Source: Caryophanales bacterium (GTDB taxonomy: Bacteria; Bacillota; Bacilli; Bacillales; Bacillaceae_J). From it: a stretch of DNA of 64,000 nt. The first letter of the stretch is position 1. Each line of letters opens with the position of its first letter. Of the stretch, positions 8,187-17,873 are shown piece after piece. The stretch lies in NCBI GenBank assembly GCA_012840465.1, contig DULJ01000048.1:158184-222183 (forward strand), in the 5' to 3' direction. The notes below the pieces were generated by a model. The model was not told the origin of the DNA and did no database searches. It saw only the letters and a program-made list of their open reading frames with translations. The position numbers and the translations under genes are program-made.

Positions 8187-8725
8187 TAAAATTCAATTCC
8201 CTTCACAGCCGGAATTCCTTCATCATAATAATGTTTAATTGGTTTCATCTCTGTGACTAAATCTGCCGCTTCAATAATTTCATTGTTTGCAGCTCTTCCT
8301 GTTAAAACGATATGCATCGATTCGCGGTACTTCTCAATAAAATCAAGGACTTCCTTTAATGGAAGAACATCGTCAATAGGGAATGTATCGATTGCTAGAG
8401 CATTATTGATCTCATCTAATATTAACACATCATAGGACCCACTTGAGACTTTTTCCTTCACAAATGCCCACGCATTTTTCAGCGCTTGACGATGTTCCTC
8501 AGGAGTCTTTGTCCATGTAAAACCAGAACCTTTTTGATGAATTTCAATCCCAATTTTCTCTAGCGCAAGCTGTTCTCCATATACTCGCTCCGGGGATTTA
8601 ATGAATTGGACCATAAGAACTTTTTTCCCTCTTCCCGTTGCACGAGCAGCCAAGCCAAGGGCCGCAGTCGTTTTCCCTTTCCCGTCACCTGTATATACTA
8701 GAACTAATCCCTTAGATTTACTCAT
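8186..8725 (-). CDS. cobO: Cob(I)yrinic acid a,c-diamide adenosyltransferase (CobA/BtuR/CobO type)
   Basis: This enzyme adds the adenosyl group to the cob(I) corrinoid using ATP. The 179-residue protein begins MSKSKGLVLVYTGDGKGKTTAALG, with the P-loop at about residues 11-19, followed by VLMVQFIKSPERVYGE, the WxxTPEEH region and VLILDEINNAL (Walker B). ATG at 8725 overlaps the cobA stop as ATGA and has AGAGAGG upstream; a longer in-frame start lies inside cobA and is less likely. The name cobO avoids confusion with the adjacent cobA methyltransferase. Confidence 0.95.
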   Translation of the reverse strand: MSKSKGLVLVYTGDGKGKTTAALGLAARATGRGKKVLMVQFIKSPERVYGEQLALEKIGIEIHQKGSGFTWTKTPEEHRQALKNAWAFVKEKVSSGSYDVLILDEINNALAIDTFPIDDVLPLKEVLDFIEKYRESMHIVLTGRAANNEIIEAADLVTEMKPIKHYYDEGIPAVKGIEF

Positions 8726-9495
8726 TTTACAACCTCTCTTTCTTCTTGTTCCTGGAACCATCTTATTTTTTCTCTTAACCTAACAACTTCGCCAACGACA
8801 ATGATCGCAGGATGGCTAATGTCGGCTTTATGTACGATTTCCTCAATTGTTGATAACTCACCGGTCACTGTATGCTGTAATTCTGTTGTCCCCCACTGGA
8901 TCACAGCAACAGGTGTGGTTTGGCTTTTACCATGCTGAATTAGTTTAGCACAAATTTGTGATAGGTTGGCAACTCCCATATAAAAAGCAATGGTATCGCT
9001 CCCTTGTGCTAACGCTGACCAGTTGATTCCTGCCATTCCTTGATCATCTTTAGCGTGCCCGGTAACAATCGTAAAGGAAGTTGCATAGTCACGATGGGTC
9101 ACCGGAATTCCCGCATAGGCAGGGGCAGCTATTCCAGATGTGACCCCTGGGACGATTTCAAACGGGATGCCGTGCTTGGTCAACACCTCAGCCTCTTCCC
9201 CAACTCGTCCAAACACACAAGGGTCTCCACCTTTTAATCTTGTTACAATTTTCCCGCTTTTCGCTTTTTCAATTAATAACTCATGAATTTCTTCTTGTAT
9301 TAATGCATGTTTGCCAGGCAACTTACCAACATATATCAGCTCCGCACCCTCTTTTGCGAAGGATAACAGCTCTTTATTTATTAAACGATCATAGGCAATT
9401 ACATCAGCCTTTTTGATACATTCCATACCATATAAGGTCATTAGTTTGATATCCCCCGGACCTGCACCCACAAGAAAGACTGGACCTTTTTTCAC
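8722..9495 (-). CDS. cobA: Uroporphyrinogen-III C-methyltransferase
   Basis: The enzyme methylates uroporphyrinogen III at C2 and C7 with S-adenosylmethionine to give precorrin-2, the branch point to B12 and siroheme. The 257-residue protein has VGAGPGDIKLMTL at the N terminus, YDRLINKELL, TRLKGGDPCVFGRVGEEAEVL, GVTSGIAAPAYAGIPVTHRDYA and AVIQWGTTELQHTVTG, all SUMT motifs. It has no fused HemD or CysG part; the dehydrogenase is the separate gene upstream. It overlaps that gene and cobO by four bases each. Confidence 0.96.
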   Translation of the reverse strand: MKKGPVFLVGAGPGDIKLMTLYGMECIKKADVIAYDRLINKELLSFAKEGAELIYVGKLPGKHALIQEEIHELLIEKAKSGKIVTRLKGGDPCVFGRVGEEAEVLTKHGIPFEIVPGVTSGIAAPAYAGIPVTHRDYATSFTIVTGHAKDDQGMAGINWSALAQGSDTIAFYMGVANLSQICAKLIQHGKSQTTPVAVIQWGTTELQHTVTGELSTIEEIVHKADISHPAIIVVGEVVRLREKIRWFQEQEEREVVK

Positions 9496-10133
9496 TCTAA
9501 ATCCCTCCTTTGCATCATTAACTTATTCATTAGTTGTTCCCTGCGCTCGTATTGCTGCTCTTTTGATAAAGATGGGAATGGCTCGTCAAGGAGCTGTGAG
9601 AGCAGCTCCCTTCTTACATCTGGGTTTGTGATGGTTTTTTGAATATATTTACGAGTTTCAAAAAGAAAATCAAGATACTCCTCATAATACTCCTCATATT
9701 TACTGGCCAATTCTGTCACAATCTTTTTTGATAGACCTGGACTTGCTCCTAAGGTTGAAACTGATATAGACAGTTTTCCCCGATGCAATGTAGATGGTAC
9801 GAAAAAATTACTTCCCTCTGGGTTATCAACAACGTTTATTAATTGATGCGGTCCACTAGCCTCCAAAACTTGCTGATTAACAGTTCTATCATCTGTTGCA
9901 GCTATGATTAGAAAGGCATCCTTACTATCATCATCTTCGTAGTATTTCTTTTTCCAGTTTATTTTCGTGGATACTAGCCATGATTGGATGGTAGCCGTAA
10001 TAGCTGGACTTACAACGGTGATAATTGCCCCGGCATTCAGTAAATTAAGAATTTTTCTTTCAGCTACTGCTCCCCCACCAATCACGACAACTTGTTTACC
10101 TGCTAACCTTAAAGAAATCGGATAACTTTTCAG
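9492..10133 (-). CDS. sirC: Precorrin-2 dehydrogenase (SirC/YlnF-like)
   Basis: The protein oxidises precorrin-2 to sirohydrochlorin with NAD+, feeding CbiX. It has the Rossmann loop VVVIGGGAVAERK, AATDDRTVNQ, NVVDNPEGSNFFVPST and SISTVGASPGLSK-like residues, followed by a helical C-terminal part. The start is unusual: no ATG, GTG or TTG gives the full first beta strand. GTG at 10085 would cut into it. An in-frame CTG at 10133, about eight bases after AAGGGAG, gives a normal 213-residue protein, so I use it. The gene lies 13 bases after cobT and overlaps cobA. Confidence 0.88.
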   Translation of the reverse strand: MKSYPISLRLAGKQVVVIGGGAVAERKILNLLNAGAIITVVSPAITATIQSWLVSTKINWKKKYYEDDDSKDAFLIIAATDDRTVNQQVLEASGPHQLINVVDNPEGSNFFVPSTLHRGKLSISVSTLGASPGLSKKIVTELASKYEEYYEEYLDFLFETRKYIQKTITNPDVRRELLSQLLDEPFPSLSKEQQYERREQLMNKLMMQRRDLE

Positions 10134-10146
10134 ATAACTCGCTCCC

Positions 10147-11199
10147 TTACTCTTTACCTGAAATTTCTGCTGATTCGAAAGTAGCCATTTCTTTTACCAT
10201 TAATGATGCAGATTGAAGAATTGGAAAGGCAACAGCGGCACCGGTTCCTTCTCCTAAGCGCATCCCTAAATCTATTAATGGTTGTTTTCCCAAAAGTTGT
10301 AGTGCCAGCAAGTGGCCCGGTTCTGCAGAGCGGTGGCCTACAATCATATAGCCTTCGGCGATCGGATTTATTGCTTTTGCGACCAAGGCTGAAACCGTTG
10401 AAATAAACCCATCAACAAGAATGGGCACTCTATTTTGGGCTGCTGCCAGCATCGCCCCAGCCATTCCAGCAATTTCAAGTCCACCTACCTTTGAAAGAAC
10501 ATCAATTGGATCCGATGAATTTGGCTTTCTTTCTGATAATGTTTTTTCAATTACCTGTTGCTTCATGAGTAACTTTTCGTCAGATATCCCTGTTCCTCTG
10601 CCGATAAGATCACCAACAGAAGCTGTCCCGGTAAGGGCTGCTAACATTGCACTGCTAGTTGTTGTATTGCCAATTCCAAGTTCACCTAGAATAATACATT
10701 TGGCACCCTGTTGGATGACCTCTTCACATTGACTAAAACCGATTTCAAGTGCTTGTTCTGCCTCGTTTCTTGTCATCGCCTCTTCAATTAAAAAGTTCCC
10801 TGTTCCGTATCGGACTTTTTTTTGAATGACTCCTGGTTCTTCGATATCACTTGCAACACCAATATCGATTACTCTTTGGATTGCACCAATTTGTCTGCCA
10901 AACACATTGATTCCTGCTCCGCCCCCAAGGAAATTGAGGACCATTTGAGCTGTTACTTCTTTTGGATAGGCTGAAACTCCTTCAACTGCAACACCGTGGT
11001 CAGCAGCAAATACTAATATTCCCGGGGGAGTTACTGTCGGAAATGGGGTGCCTGTGATTTCTCCTAGCTGCACTGCCAATTCCTCTAATCTGCCGAGGCT
11101 TCCAACCGGCTTTGTTAAAGTTTGAATATAGTTAAATACGGTTTTCCCCATCTCAGCATCTATGTTAGGAATGTTTGAATACTTTGTTTCTATTGTCAT
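10147..11199 (-). CDS. cobT: Nicotinate-nucleotide--dimethylbenzimidazole phosphoribosyltransferase
   Basis: CobT activates the lower ligand base by moving phosphoribose from nicotinate mononucleotide to dimethylbenzimidazole. The 350-residue protein shows TKPVGSLGRLEELAVQLG, VFAADHGVAVEGVSAYPKEVTAQMV, NFLGGGAGINVF, LGELGIGNTTTSSAM and, near the C terminus, DLGMRLGEGTGAAVAFPIL with the catalytic glutamate. It overlaps cobQ by four bases. No bluB for making dimethylbenzimidazole was seen, so the base must be made elsewhere in the genome or salvaged. Confidence 0.96.
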   Translation of the reverse strand: MTIETKYSNIPNIDAEMGKTVFNYIQTLTKPVGSLGRLEELAVQLGEITGTPFPTVTPPGILVFAADHGVAVEGVSAYPKEVTAQMVLNFLGGGAGINVFGRQIGAIQRVIDIGVASDIEEPGVIQKKVRYGTGNFLIEEAMTRNEAEQALEIGFSQCEEVIQQGAKCIILGELGIGNTTTSSAMLAALTGTASVGDLIGRGTGISDEKLLMKQQVIEKTLSERKPNSSDPIDVLSKVGGLEIAGMAGAMLAAAQNRVPILVDGFISTVSALVAKAINPIAEGYMIVGHRSAEPGHLLALQLLGKQPLIDLGMRLGEGTGAAVAFPILQSASLMVKEMATFESAEISGKE

Positions 11200-12713
11200 T
11201 TCGATACACCTCTCGCTTGAAATTCTTCCATTTTTTTATAAATAAAGTCTAACTTCACAGACCTGCGTATATGACTTGCAAGATGGTCAAAGGCATCTTC
11301 TCTAAGTTGATTAAAAGAAATTCGCCCAGACAAGTCTTCAAGTCCTTTCATTTTTCGCACTTCATTAATAAATTTCTCTCTAAATAAATCATTATGGAAA
11401 ATCCCATGGAAATACGTTCCCATGATCATCCCATCGGTACTGATACAACCATCAGATCTCTCCGTCATTATAATCAAGGGAGTATACGAATCCCCGTATG
11501 TGGACTGCCCCATATGTATTTCATAGCCTTTTACTGGAATATCAAAGCCAGCAAAACTTATAAGACCCTCTGATAATGTCGTCATTTTCTCTTTTGTAAT
11601 GGTTGTTACGATCGGTAATAACTGCAAGCCTGTTTCGAAAGAAATACTGGATTCGATATGATTCGGATCCGTAATGCATTCTCCCAACATTTGAAATCCA
11701 CCACAAATGCCAACTACTTTTGTTTTTCCGCTCTTATATAGGGCAATAATTTGATCGATTAACCCTGATTCTTTTAAAAATCTCAAATCTTCAATCGTAT
11801 TCTTACTTCCAGGTAAAATAATAATATCCGGTTGCTTTAATTGCTCCGACTTTGTTATAAAGCGAACATGACAGTCCGGCTCGTAGGAAAACGGATCAAT
11901 ATCTGTAAAATTTGAAATCATCGGATAGCGAATGACCGCAATATTGATTGGCTTTGTACGATCCTCCACGTGGGAGTATTGATTTAATGCGACTGAATCC
12001 TCAGCATCAATAGTAAGATTATGAATATAAGGAATCACCCCTAAAACAGGAACTCCCGTATATTCTTCAAACCAATCGAGACCTGGGGTTAATAAAGATA
12101 TGTCACCACGGAATTTGTTGATGATTACTCCGATTATCCTTTTACGGTCTTCCTCTGAAAGAAGCTGCAATGTACCTACTAAACTGGCAAAAACGCCACC
12201 TTTTTCAATATCTCCAACTAAAATAACCGGAGCATTGGCCATGTTCGCAATCCGCATATTAACAAGTTCTCGATCATTTAAATTGATTTCCGCAGGACTT
12301 CCTGCCCCCTCAATGACAATTCGGTCATAGTTTTCTGAAAGCTTTGTAAAGGAATTTTTAATCAATTGCAGTCCTTTTTCAAAGAAATCTTTCCGATAGC
12401 TGCCTGCTTCCATATTTTGATATGGTTTTCCATGAACAACAATTTGTGACTCTTGCTCACGAGTCGGTTTAATTAAAATCGGATTCATATCAGTTGTGGC
12501 GATTATATTTGCCGCTTCTGCCTGAACACCTTGGGCTCTGCCGATTTCTTTTCCATCCAATGTTATATACGAGTTAAGCGCCATATTTTGTGATTTAAAT
12601 GGTGCCGTTTTATAGCCATCTTGATAAAAAATTCTACAAAGCCCCGTCGTTATTATGCTTTTTCCGGCATCAGAATGGGTTCCTTGAATCATGATTGGAA
12701 GTGCTTTTGTCAT
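11196..12713 (-). CDS. cobQ: Cobyric acid synthase (CbiP/CobQ)
   Basis: The enzyme amidates adenosylcobyrinic a,c-diamide at four side chains with glutamine and ATP. The 505-residue protein has an N-terminal P-loop-like segment, IMIQGTHSDAGKS, then FKSQNMALNS and GRAQGVQAEAA, and a C-terminal glutamine amidotransferase domain with the nucleophile region VVGICGGFQMLG and a catalytic histidine in GTYFHGIFHND. ATG at 12713 overlaps the cbiA stop (ATGA); a GTG four codons earlier is too close to the ribosome binding site. Confidence 0.96.
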   Translation of the reverse strand: MTKALPIMIQGTHSDAGKSIITTGLCRIFYQDGYKTAPFKSQNMALNSYITLDGKEIGRAQGVQAEAANIIATTDMNPILIKPTREQESQIVVHGKPYQNMEAGSYRKDFFEKGLQLIKNSFTKLSENYDRIVIEGAGSPAEINLNDRELVNMRIANMANAPVILVGDIEKGGVFASLVGTLQLLSEEDRKRIIGVIINKFRGDISLLTPGLDWFEEYTGVPVLGVIPYIHNLTIDAEDSVALNQYSHVEDRTKPINIAVIRYPMISNFTDIDPFSYEPDCHVRFITKSEQLKQPDIIILPGSKNTIEDLRFLKESGLIDQIIALYKSGKTKVVGICGGFQMLGECITDPNHIESSISFETGLQLLPIVTTITKEKMTTLSEGLISFAGFDIPVKGYEIHMGQSTYGDSYTPLIIMTERSDGCISTDGMIMGTYFHGIFHNDLFREKFINEVRKMKGLEDLSGRISFNQLREDAFDHLASHIRRSVKLDFIYKKMEEFQARGVSK

Positions 12714-14080
12714 TTTCCTTTCCACTCCTCACATTTTCGAATCCAATTTCCAACCATCTCCGGACAAGATGCAAAATGAAAATGAGTATAGCCTGAGACA
12801 AGATTATGTTTCATATAGCCTTCCTCTTTTAACCCTCTCATCCCTTTTGTTTCGTAGGCATAATTGATTGGTTCAGTTGCCTCAAAAGTAGAATAATGAA
12901 ATTCATGACCCTTTGCTTCCAAGTTAGGATCCAGTAAAAAGTTATTCACTACGCCCTTTATTTGTCGATAACCTAAAGCAGCCAATCGTTTTTGCATTTT
13001 AACTTTTCCAGGAATAAGACCGACCATTGGAAAAACATCACCTGAATTCGTTTCAATCGACTCTGTTAAAAACATAAACCCGCCACACTCTGCCAGTGTA
13101 GGAAGCCCTTTTTCAATCCCATCTTTAATAGACTTTCTAACCTCTTCCAAACTACTAAGTTTGTCAGCAAACTCTTCTGGAAAGCCACCTCCCAGATATA
13201 AGCCGTGAATATTCTCAGGCAAAACCTCACCTTTTAACGGGGAAAAATAAACGAGCTCAGCTCCTTCGGCTTCAAGGAGTTCAAGATTTTCTTGATAATA
13301 AAAATTAAAAGCTGCGTCTTTAGCAATGGCAATCCGAATCCCTTTTTCGATTTTTTTATCAAAAAGGTTCGTAGAGCATTCCCCAAGCTCCTTTGTTTTT
13401 GCCAATTGATATAAAAGATCTAGATCCACTGTTGCTTCAATTAATTCTCCGAGTTTATCAAAAAAAGAGTCTAGTTCTCCTCTTTCAATCGATGGAATTA
13501 ACCCTAAGTGACGTTCAGGTATTTCAATCATTTCATTCTTTAATAAATAGCCGGCTACCGGTACTTTACACTCTTGTTCAATCGCTGTTTTCACAAGCTT
13601 ATAATGACCTTCACTCCCAACCCGATTGGCGATAACGGCAACGATATTGACATTTGGTTCTAATAGTTGAAATCCTTTTACAATCGCTGCGGCACTGCGA
13701 GCCATACTGGCACAGTTTACAATCAAAACTACCGGTGACTCGATAATAATGCTAATCTCGGCTGTACTTCCACTATTGTTTGTTGGGTCTTTGCCATCAT
13801 AAAAACCCATTACGCCTTCAATAATAGAAATATCTGCACCTCGGGATCCACGGACAAATATATCTTTAAGTAAATCATGCGAAATCATCCAGCTATCAAT
13901 GTTACGGGAAACTCTGCCAGTAACAGCACTATGATAGGAAGGATCGATATAGTCAGGCCCACATTTGAAGCCCTGAACAGTTAGTCCCCGCTTTTTGAAA
14001 GCTGCCATCAGTCCAATTGTTAAGGTTGTTTTTCCGACACCGCTGCCTGTACCGCCGATTACGAGTCTACGATCTGACAT
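12710..14080 (-). CDS. cbiA: Cobyrinic acid a,c-diamide synthase
   Basis: CbiA amidates cobyrinic acid at the a and c carboxylates. The 456-residue protein has the N-terminal GGTGSGVGKTTLTIGLM nucleotide loop, FKCGPDYIDPSYH, IIEGVMGFYDG, and a C-terminal amidotransferase domain with GLYLGGGFPEEFA and LAECGGFMFL containing the nucleophilic cysteine; SGYTHFHFAS lies at the end. ATG follows GGGAGAGGG. It sits 14 bases after cbiG and overlaps cobQ. Length and motifs are intact. Confidence 0.96.
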   Translation of the reverse strand: MSDRRLVIGGTGSGVGKTTLTIGLMAAFKKRGLTVQGFKCGPDYIDPSYHSAVTGRVSRNIDSWMISHDLLKDIFVRGSRGADISIIEGVMGFYDGKDPTNNSGSTAEISIIIESPVVLIVNCASMARSAAAIVKGFQLLEPNVNIVAVIANRVGSEGHYKLVKTAIEQECKVPVAGYLLKNEMIEIPERHLGLIPSIERGELDSFFDKLGELIEATVDLDLLYQLAKTKELGECSTNLFDKKIEKGIRIAIAKDAAFNFYYQENLELLEAEGAELVYFSPLKGEVLPENIHGLYLGGGFPEEFADKLSSLEEVRKSIKDGIEKGLPTLAECGGFMFLTESIETNSGDVFPMVGLIPGKVKMQKRLAALGYRQIKGVVNNFLLDPNLEAKGHEFHYSTFEATEPINYAYETKGMRGLKEEGYMKHNLVSGYTHFHFASCPEMVGNWIRKCEEWKGK

Positions 14081-14094
14081 CTTACCCTCTCCCT

Positions 14095-15189
14095 TTATTC
14101 ATTTGCCAGTATCCCTACTGAAATCGTAACATTTCCCGACTTTTTCTTCACTAAATCGAGCATTTTCGTTTTACTGTATAATAGTGCCGCAGGTTCACTT
14201 ACCCCATAGGCCCCTGTGTACTTATAGACCGTATCGGATGGATCACTAATGGCAACTTGATTTAACACTTCAGGAGTATATGTAACAAAATCCCACCCAT
14301 ATTTTTTGATAATATCCAGAAAACCCTGCTCATCCTTTTTAAGGTCAATCGTACAAATGGCCTTAACACTCTTTATGGAAAATTGAAGCTCCGCCAATGT
14401 TTCATGAATGACTCCGTCAATTTCTTCTGCACTTGTCCCTCTGTTACAACCCATTCCAAGTACAATCACCTTTGGCCTGTAGAGAATGCCGTTCTCAAGG
14501 ATGTCTTTTTCCCCCTCCGCTAATAAACGGTGTGTGACAACTAGTACTGCATTCGGATTGTCTCTTTTGGCAAGCTTCACAGAGTCGTAAACTTTAATAT
14601 TAGAAGGGAGTGATTTCGAATATTTCCACCAATTTAATTCTCCGGATTCCTGGATGACGCCAACCTTTTCTTCATTAACAACCGCCGCACTTACAGGGGT
14701 TAACTTCTTATCAGACTCATATTGCCATCCGAACTCGCGTCCGAAAATATCAACAGCAATGGTTTGCCCGACATCTGAGGCCGTTGTGATAATTGGTCTT
14801 GCATGGATCATCTCGGCAATTTCCGTCGTTAATTGATTAGCACCGCCTAAATGACCTGAAAGAACACTAATTACATTTTCCCCTTTATCATCTATCACTA
14901 CAATAGCGGGATCCGTTTTTTTATCCTTTAAAAGAGGGGCTATCATTCTTATAACTGCACCCAATGAAACTATTAAAACAAGACCTTTATAGCTTTCGAA
15001 CAAGGAAGGTAACTGCAAACGAACACTGCCAGTAAACATTCCAATCGAACGTTCTTTTTCATCACCTTGTTCAAACTTGCTCATATAGAACAAATCAGCC
15101 TCAGGCCACTTTTCATGTAAATCGCGGGCAAGTTGTACCCCATGCTTTGTAATCGCAATAATACAAAAGTCCTTTTTGGTATTCTTCAT
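14095..15189 (-). CDS. cbiG: Cobalt-precorrin-5A hydrolase
   Basis: CbiG opens the delta-lactone of cobalt-precorrin-5A and releases acetaldehyde, a step unique to the anaerobic route. The 364-residue protein has the N-terminal domain (IAITKHGVQLARDL, MIAPLLKDKKTDPAIVVID, VISVLSGHLGGANQLT, ITTASDVGQT) and the CobE-like C-terminal domain (VIVLGMGCNRGTSAEEID, GVSEPAALL). It overlaps cbiF by ATGA. Confidence 0.95.
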   Translation of the reverse strand: MKNTKKDFCIIAITKHGVQLARDLHEKWPEADLFYMSKFEQGDEKERSIGMFTGSVRLQLPSLFESYKGLVLIVSLGAVIRMIAPLLKDKKTDPAIVVIDDKGENVISVLSGHLGGANQLTTEIAEMIHARPIITTASDVGQTIAVDIFGREFGWQYESDKKLTPVSAAVVNEEKVGVIQESGELNWWKYSKSLPSNIKVYDSVKLAKRDNPNAVLVVTHRLLAEGEKDILENGILYRPKVIVLGMGCNRGTSAEEIDGVIHETLAELQFSIKSVKAICTIDLKKDEQGFLDIIKKYGWDFVTYTPEVLNQVAISDPSDTVYKYTGAYGVSEPAALLYSKTKMLDLVKKKSGNVTISVGILANE

Positions 15190-15962
15190 TTTTCTAGTAC
15201 ACCTTTTCTAAAACCATGTGTAAATGTTTTATCATATAGTTTTGAGCGGTATTCTTGATTATGAATATCTTCGCTTAGAGCCCAGCCCGCTAAAATCATC
15301 GCTTGCTTTCTAATTCCATTTTTTTGCATATCTGAATCAAGGTTCTCAAGCGTTGTTCGAACAATTTTTTCATCTGGCCAAGTTGCTTTATATACAACGG
15401 CAACGGGGGTCTTTTCACTCCAGCCCGCTTCGATAAATTCACGAACCATTTTCTTCGTTAGGGTTGCACTTAAAAATAACGCAATTGTACATTGGTGGCT
15501 GGCAAGATCCTTTAGTTTTTCATACTCAGGGACAGGTGTTCTACCTTCCGCTCTAGTAAGAATAACAGTCTGCGTTAAATCTGGGATCGTTAATTCCGTA
15601 CCTACTCTAGCAGCTGAAGCAAACACAGAGCTGACGCCGGGAATGATTTCTACTTCTATACTTTGTTTTTTCAATAGGGCGATTTGCTCCATAATCGCAC
15701 CATAAACAGCAGGATCTCCCGTATGGACACGAACAACCTTTTTGCCTTCTCGGACACGTAAAGCCATTAAGTCTACCATTTCCTCCAAATGCATGCCGGC
15801 CGTTTTTACGATTTCTGCTCCAGGCTTTGACCTTTGAACTAATTCCTCATTTACTAAGGAGTCGGCATACATAACAATATCAGCCTCTTCCAATAGCTTA
15901 CGTCCTTTAACCGTTATTAAATCAGGGTCCCCAGGGCCTGCTCCGATAATATATATCTTCAC
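15186..15962 (-). CDS. cbiF: Cobalt-precorrin-4 C11-methyltransferase
   Basis: CbiF methylates C11 of cobalt-precorrin-4 with S-adenosylmethionine. The 258-residue protein is a typical tetrapyrrole methylase: IYIIGAGPGDPDLITVKGRKLLEEADIVMYADSLV, VRVHTGDPAVYGAIMEQ, GVSSVFASAARVGTELTIPDLTQTVILTR and VAVVYKATWPDEKIVRTTL. The TQTVI-TR region is specific to CbiF/CobM. It overlaps cbiG and cbiL by four bases each. Confidence 0.95.
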   Translation of the reverse strand: MKIYIIGAGPGDPDLITVKGRKLLEEADIVMYADSLVNEELVQRSKPGAEIVKTAGMHLEEMVDLMALRVREGKKVVRVHTGDPAVYGAIMEQIALLKKQSIEVEIIPGVSSVFASAARVGTELTIPDLTQTVILTRAEGRTPVPEYEKLKDLASHQCTIALFLSATLTKKMVREFIEAGWSEKTPVAVVYKATWPDEKIVRTTLENLDSDMQKNGIRKQAMILAGWALSEDIHNQEYRSKLYDKTFTHGFRKGVLEK

Positions 15963-16660
15963 TTTCTCACCACCATTAACGATAAGTATTCTAAATCAAC
16001 ATTGTCTAACTCATTCAGATCCCATATAACTTCCTCTTCCGATGTTACCTTCGTAACAACTGCTGCATTATGATACAAGTCTAATTCTTTTAATAATTTT
16101 AGCATTGGCTTAATCACTTTAGCCACCTTAATAAAAACGACACAGTCATGCTCTAGAATGGCTTTTTTCATTTCCTCATATTGGTCTGTCGCAGGAACAA
16201 TCGCGAATTTATCATCTCCATCTGCCAGTGGCAAACCAAGTCTTGCAGCTGCACCATTGACCGATGATATTCCAGGAATGATTTTCATTTGAACTTCTGG
16301 ATAGCGTTTTTTCATAAGCTTCATCATATGGATAAACGTACTATACAACAATGGATCTCCCTCTGTTACAAAAGCTACGTTTTTTCCTGCAGAAAGCTTT
16401 TCCCATACTAACTGGGCAGTGTTCGCCCATTCTTTATCTAGAATCGCTTGATCTTTTGTCATTGGAAAAATAAGTCCAAGCATTTCTTTTTCATTTGGAT
16501 TAATATATATATCAATAATCTTGTGGGCATAGCTTTTGCTCCCCATTCTGCTTTTCGGATAAGCAACTACAGGCGATTCCTTTAATATCCTAAAGGCTTT
16601 TACCGTAATGAGCTCCGGATCCCCGGGACCCACCCCCACACCATATAATGTTCCGATCAT
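15959..16660 (-). CDS. cbiL: Cobalt-factor-II / precorrin-2 C20-methyltransferase
   Basis: CbiL adds a methyl group at C20 of cobalt-factor II. The 233-residue protein has GTLYGVGVGPGDPELITVKAFRILKESPVVAYPKS at the N terminus, FVTEGDPLLYSTFIHM, IPGISSVNGAAARLGLPLADGDDKFAIVPA and VVFIKVAKV, matching the CbiL/CobI branch of tetrapyrrole methylases. A GAGAGGGG site precedes the ATG. It lies 13 bases after cbiET. Confidence 0.95.
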   Translation of the reverse strand: MIGTLYGVGVGPGDPELITVKAFRILKESPVVAYPKSRMGSKSYAHKIIDIYINPNEKEMLGLIFPMTKDQAILDKEWANTAQLVWEKLSAGKNVAFVTEGDPLLYSTFIHMMKLMKKRYPEVQMKIIPGISSVNGAAARLGLPLADGDDKFAIVPATDQYEEMKKAILEHDCVVFIKVAKVIKPMLKLLKELDLYHNAAVVTKVTSEEEVIWDLNELDNVDLEYLSLMVVRK

Positions 16661-16673
16661 CGCTTTTCCCCTC

Positions 16674-17873
16674 TCAATCTTTCGAAGCTGTAATGATATA
16701 AATCGGATTTAAAGCCTCAAATCGTGTTAAATCCAATATCGGCTTACTTTTTGAAACCTGGGCAAGTGTAATCTCTACTTGAAATTGATTTTTCTTAAAG
16801 GCTTGAACGGCCTGCATTAAGTTTTCTATCGTTGCCGCATTTAAGACAATCCGTCCGTTTGGTTTTAATTGGCTACAACAAATATCCAAAATCTTATCGA
16901 TATTCCCAGCCGTACCACCTATAAAAATAGCATCCGGGTTTGGAAACTCAGCTAAACCTTCTGGTGCCTTTTTATGAACGACGGTAAAATCCGTGCGGAA
17001 CTTTTTCATATTTTCATAGCAGTTGACGATATCATGTTCATTTTTCTCAATGGCGTAAACTTCTCCTTCATTAGCAATTCGGGCAGCTTCGATTGCTACT
17101 GAACCTGTACATGTCCCGATATCCCACATGACGGAGGTTTTCTTAAGCTTTAAGGCACTTAACGAAAGTGTCCGTATTTCCTTTTTGGTGATAAGTCCTT
17201 TGTCCGGCTTTCGTTGATAAAACTCATGATCATCAATTCCGAAAGACCACCTAGGACCTTCAGACATTCTTTTTAAAATAACGACATTTAAAGGTAGAAA
17301 CTGTTCATTTGCCATTTCTTCTAACGTAAGATGTCTGCACCGCTCTTTTTCTCCACCAAGATGCTCGGCAACGAAAGCGGAATATTCAGTCATCCCATAA
17401 TGTAAAAGATATTCGGCAATCTTGGCCGGACTATTTTCTTCATCCGTAAGTAGGGCTACTTTTTCTTCTCCATCTATTTTTTGGGCCAACCCTTTCATTG
17501 ATCTGCCATGAATACTAATGAACTTTGCGTCCTGCCAGCGTTCACCCATTTTAGCAAATGCTAATTGAATTGAACTTAAATAGGGGTATATTTCCACATT
17601 CATTTTGCTAGCTAAATAGCTGCCAATCCCATAAAATAATGGATCCCCCGAAGCCAAAATAACCGTTTTTCTTGTTTCTTCTTTTAACTGGTTTACCAGC
17701 TTTGTTAACCCATTTTTTATGATTGATTTTTCACCGTAATAATCCGAGAAAAAAGCTAACTGCCTTTCGCCTCCAATTAGAAGCTCACTATCATAGATTA
17801 TTTCTTCATATATGGGAAGAAGACTGTCTTTTCCGTTATCTCCAATCCCAATTATTTTAATTAAACTAGTCAT
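16674..17873 (-). CDS. cbiET: Cobalt-precorrin-7 C5-methyltransferase / C15-methyltransferase-decarboxylase fusion (CbiE-CbiT)
   Basis: One 399-residue chain joins CbiE (about residues 1-200, [34 protein letters not shown]) and CbiT (about 205-399, [34 protein letters not shown] with the SAM loop, and [17 protein letters not shown]). The activities methylate C5 and C15 and remove the acetate carboxyl at C12. The order is the same as in CobL. It overlaps cbiD by eight bases. The fusion is common in Bacillus and in CobL-containing bacteria. Confidence 0.95.
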   Translation of the reverse strand: MTSLIKIIGIGDNGKDSLLPIYEEIIYDSELLIGGERQLAFFSDYYGEKSIIKNGLTKLVNQLKEETRKTVILASGDPLFYGIGSYLASKMNVEIYPYLSSIQLAFAKMGERWQDAKFISIHGRSMKGLAQKIDGEEKVALLTDEENSPAKIAEYLLHYGMTEYSAFVAEHLGGEKERCRHLTLEEMANEQFLPLNVVILKRMSEGPRWSFGIDDHEFYQRKPDKGLITKKEIRTLSLSALKLKKTSVMWDIGTCTGSVAIEAARIANEGEVYAIEKNEHDIVNCYENMKKFRTDFTVVHKKAPEGLAEFPNPDAIFIGGTAGNIDKILDICCSQLKPNGRIVLNAATIENLMQAVQAFKKNQFQVEITLAQVSKSKPILDLTRFEALNPIYIITASKD

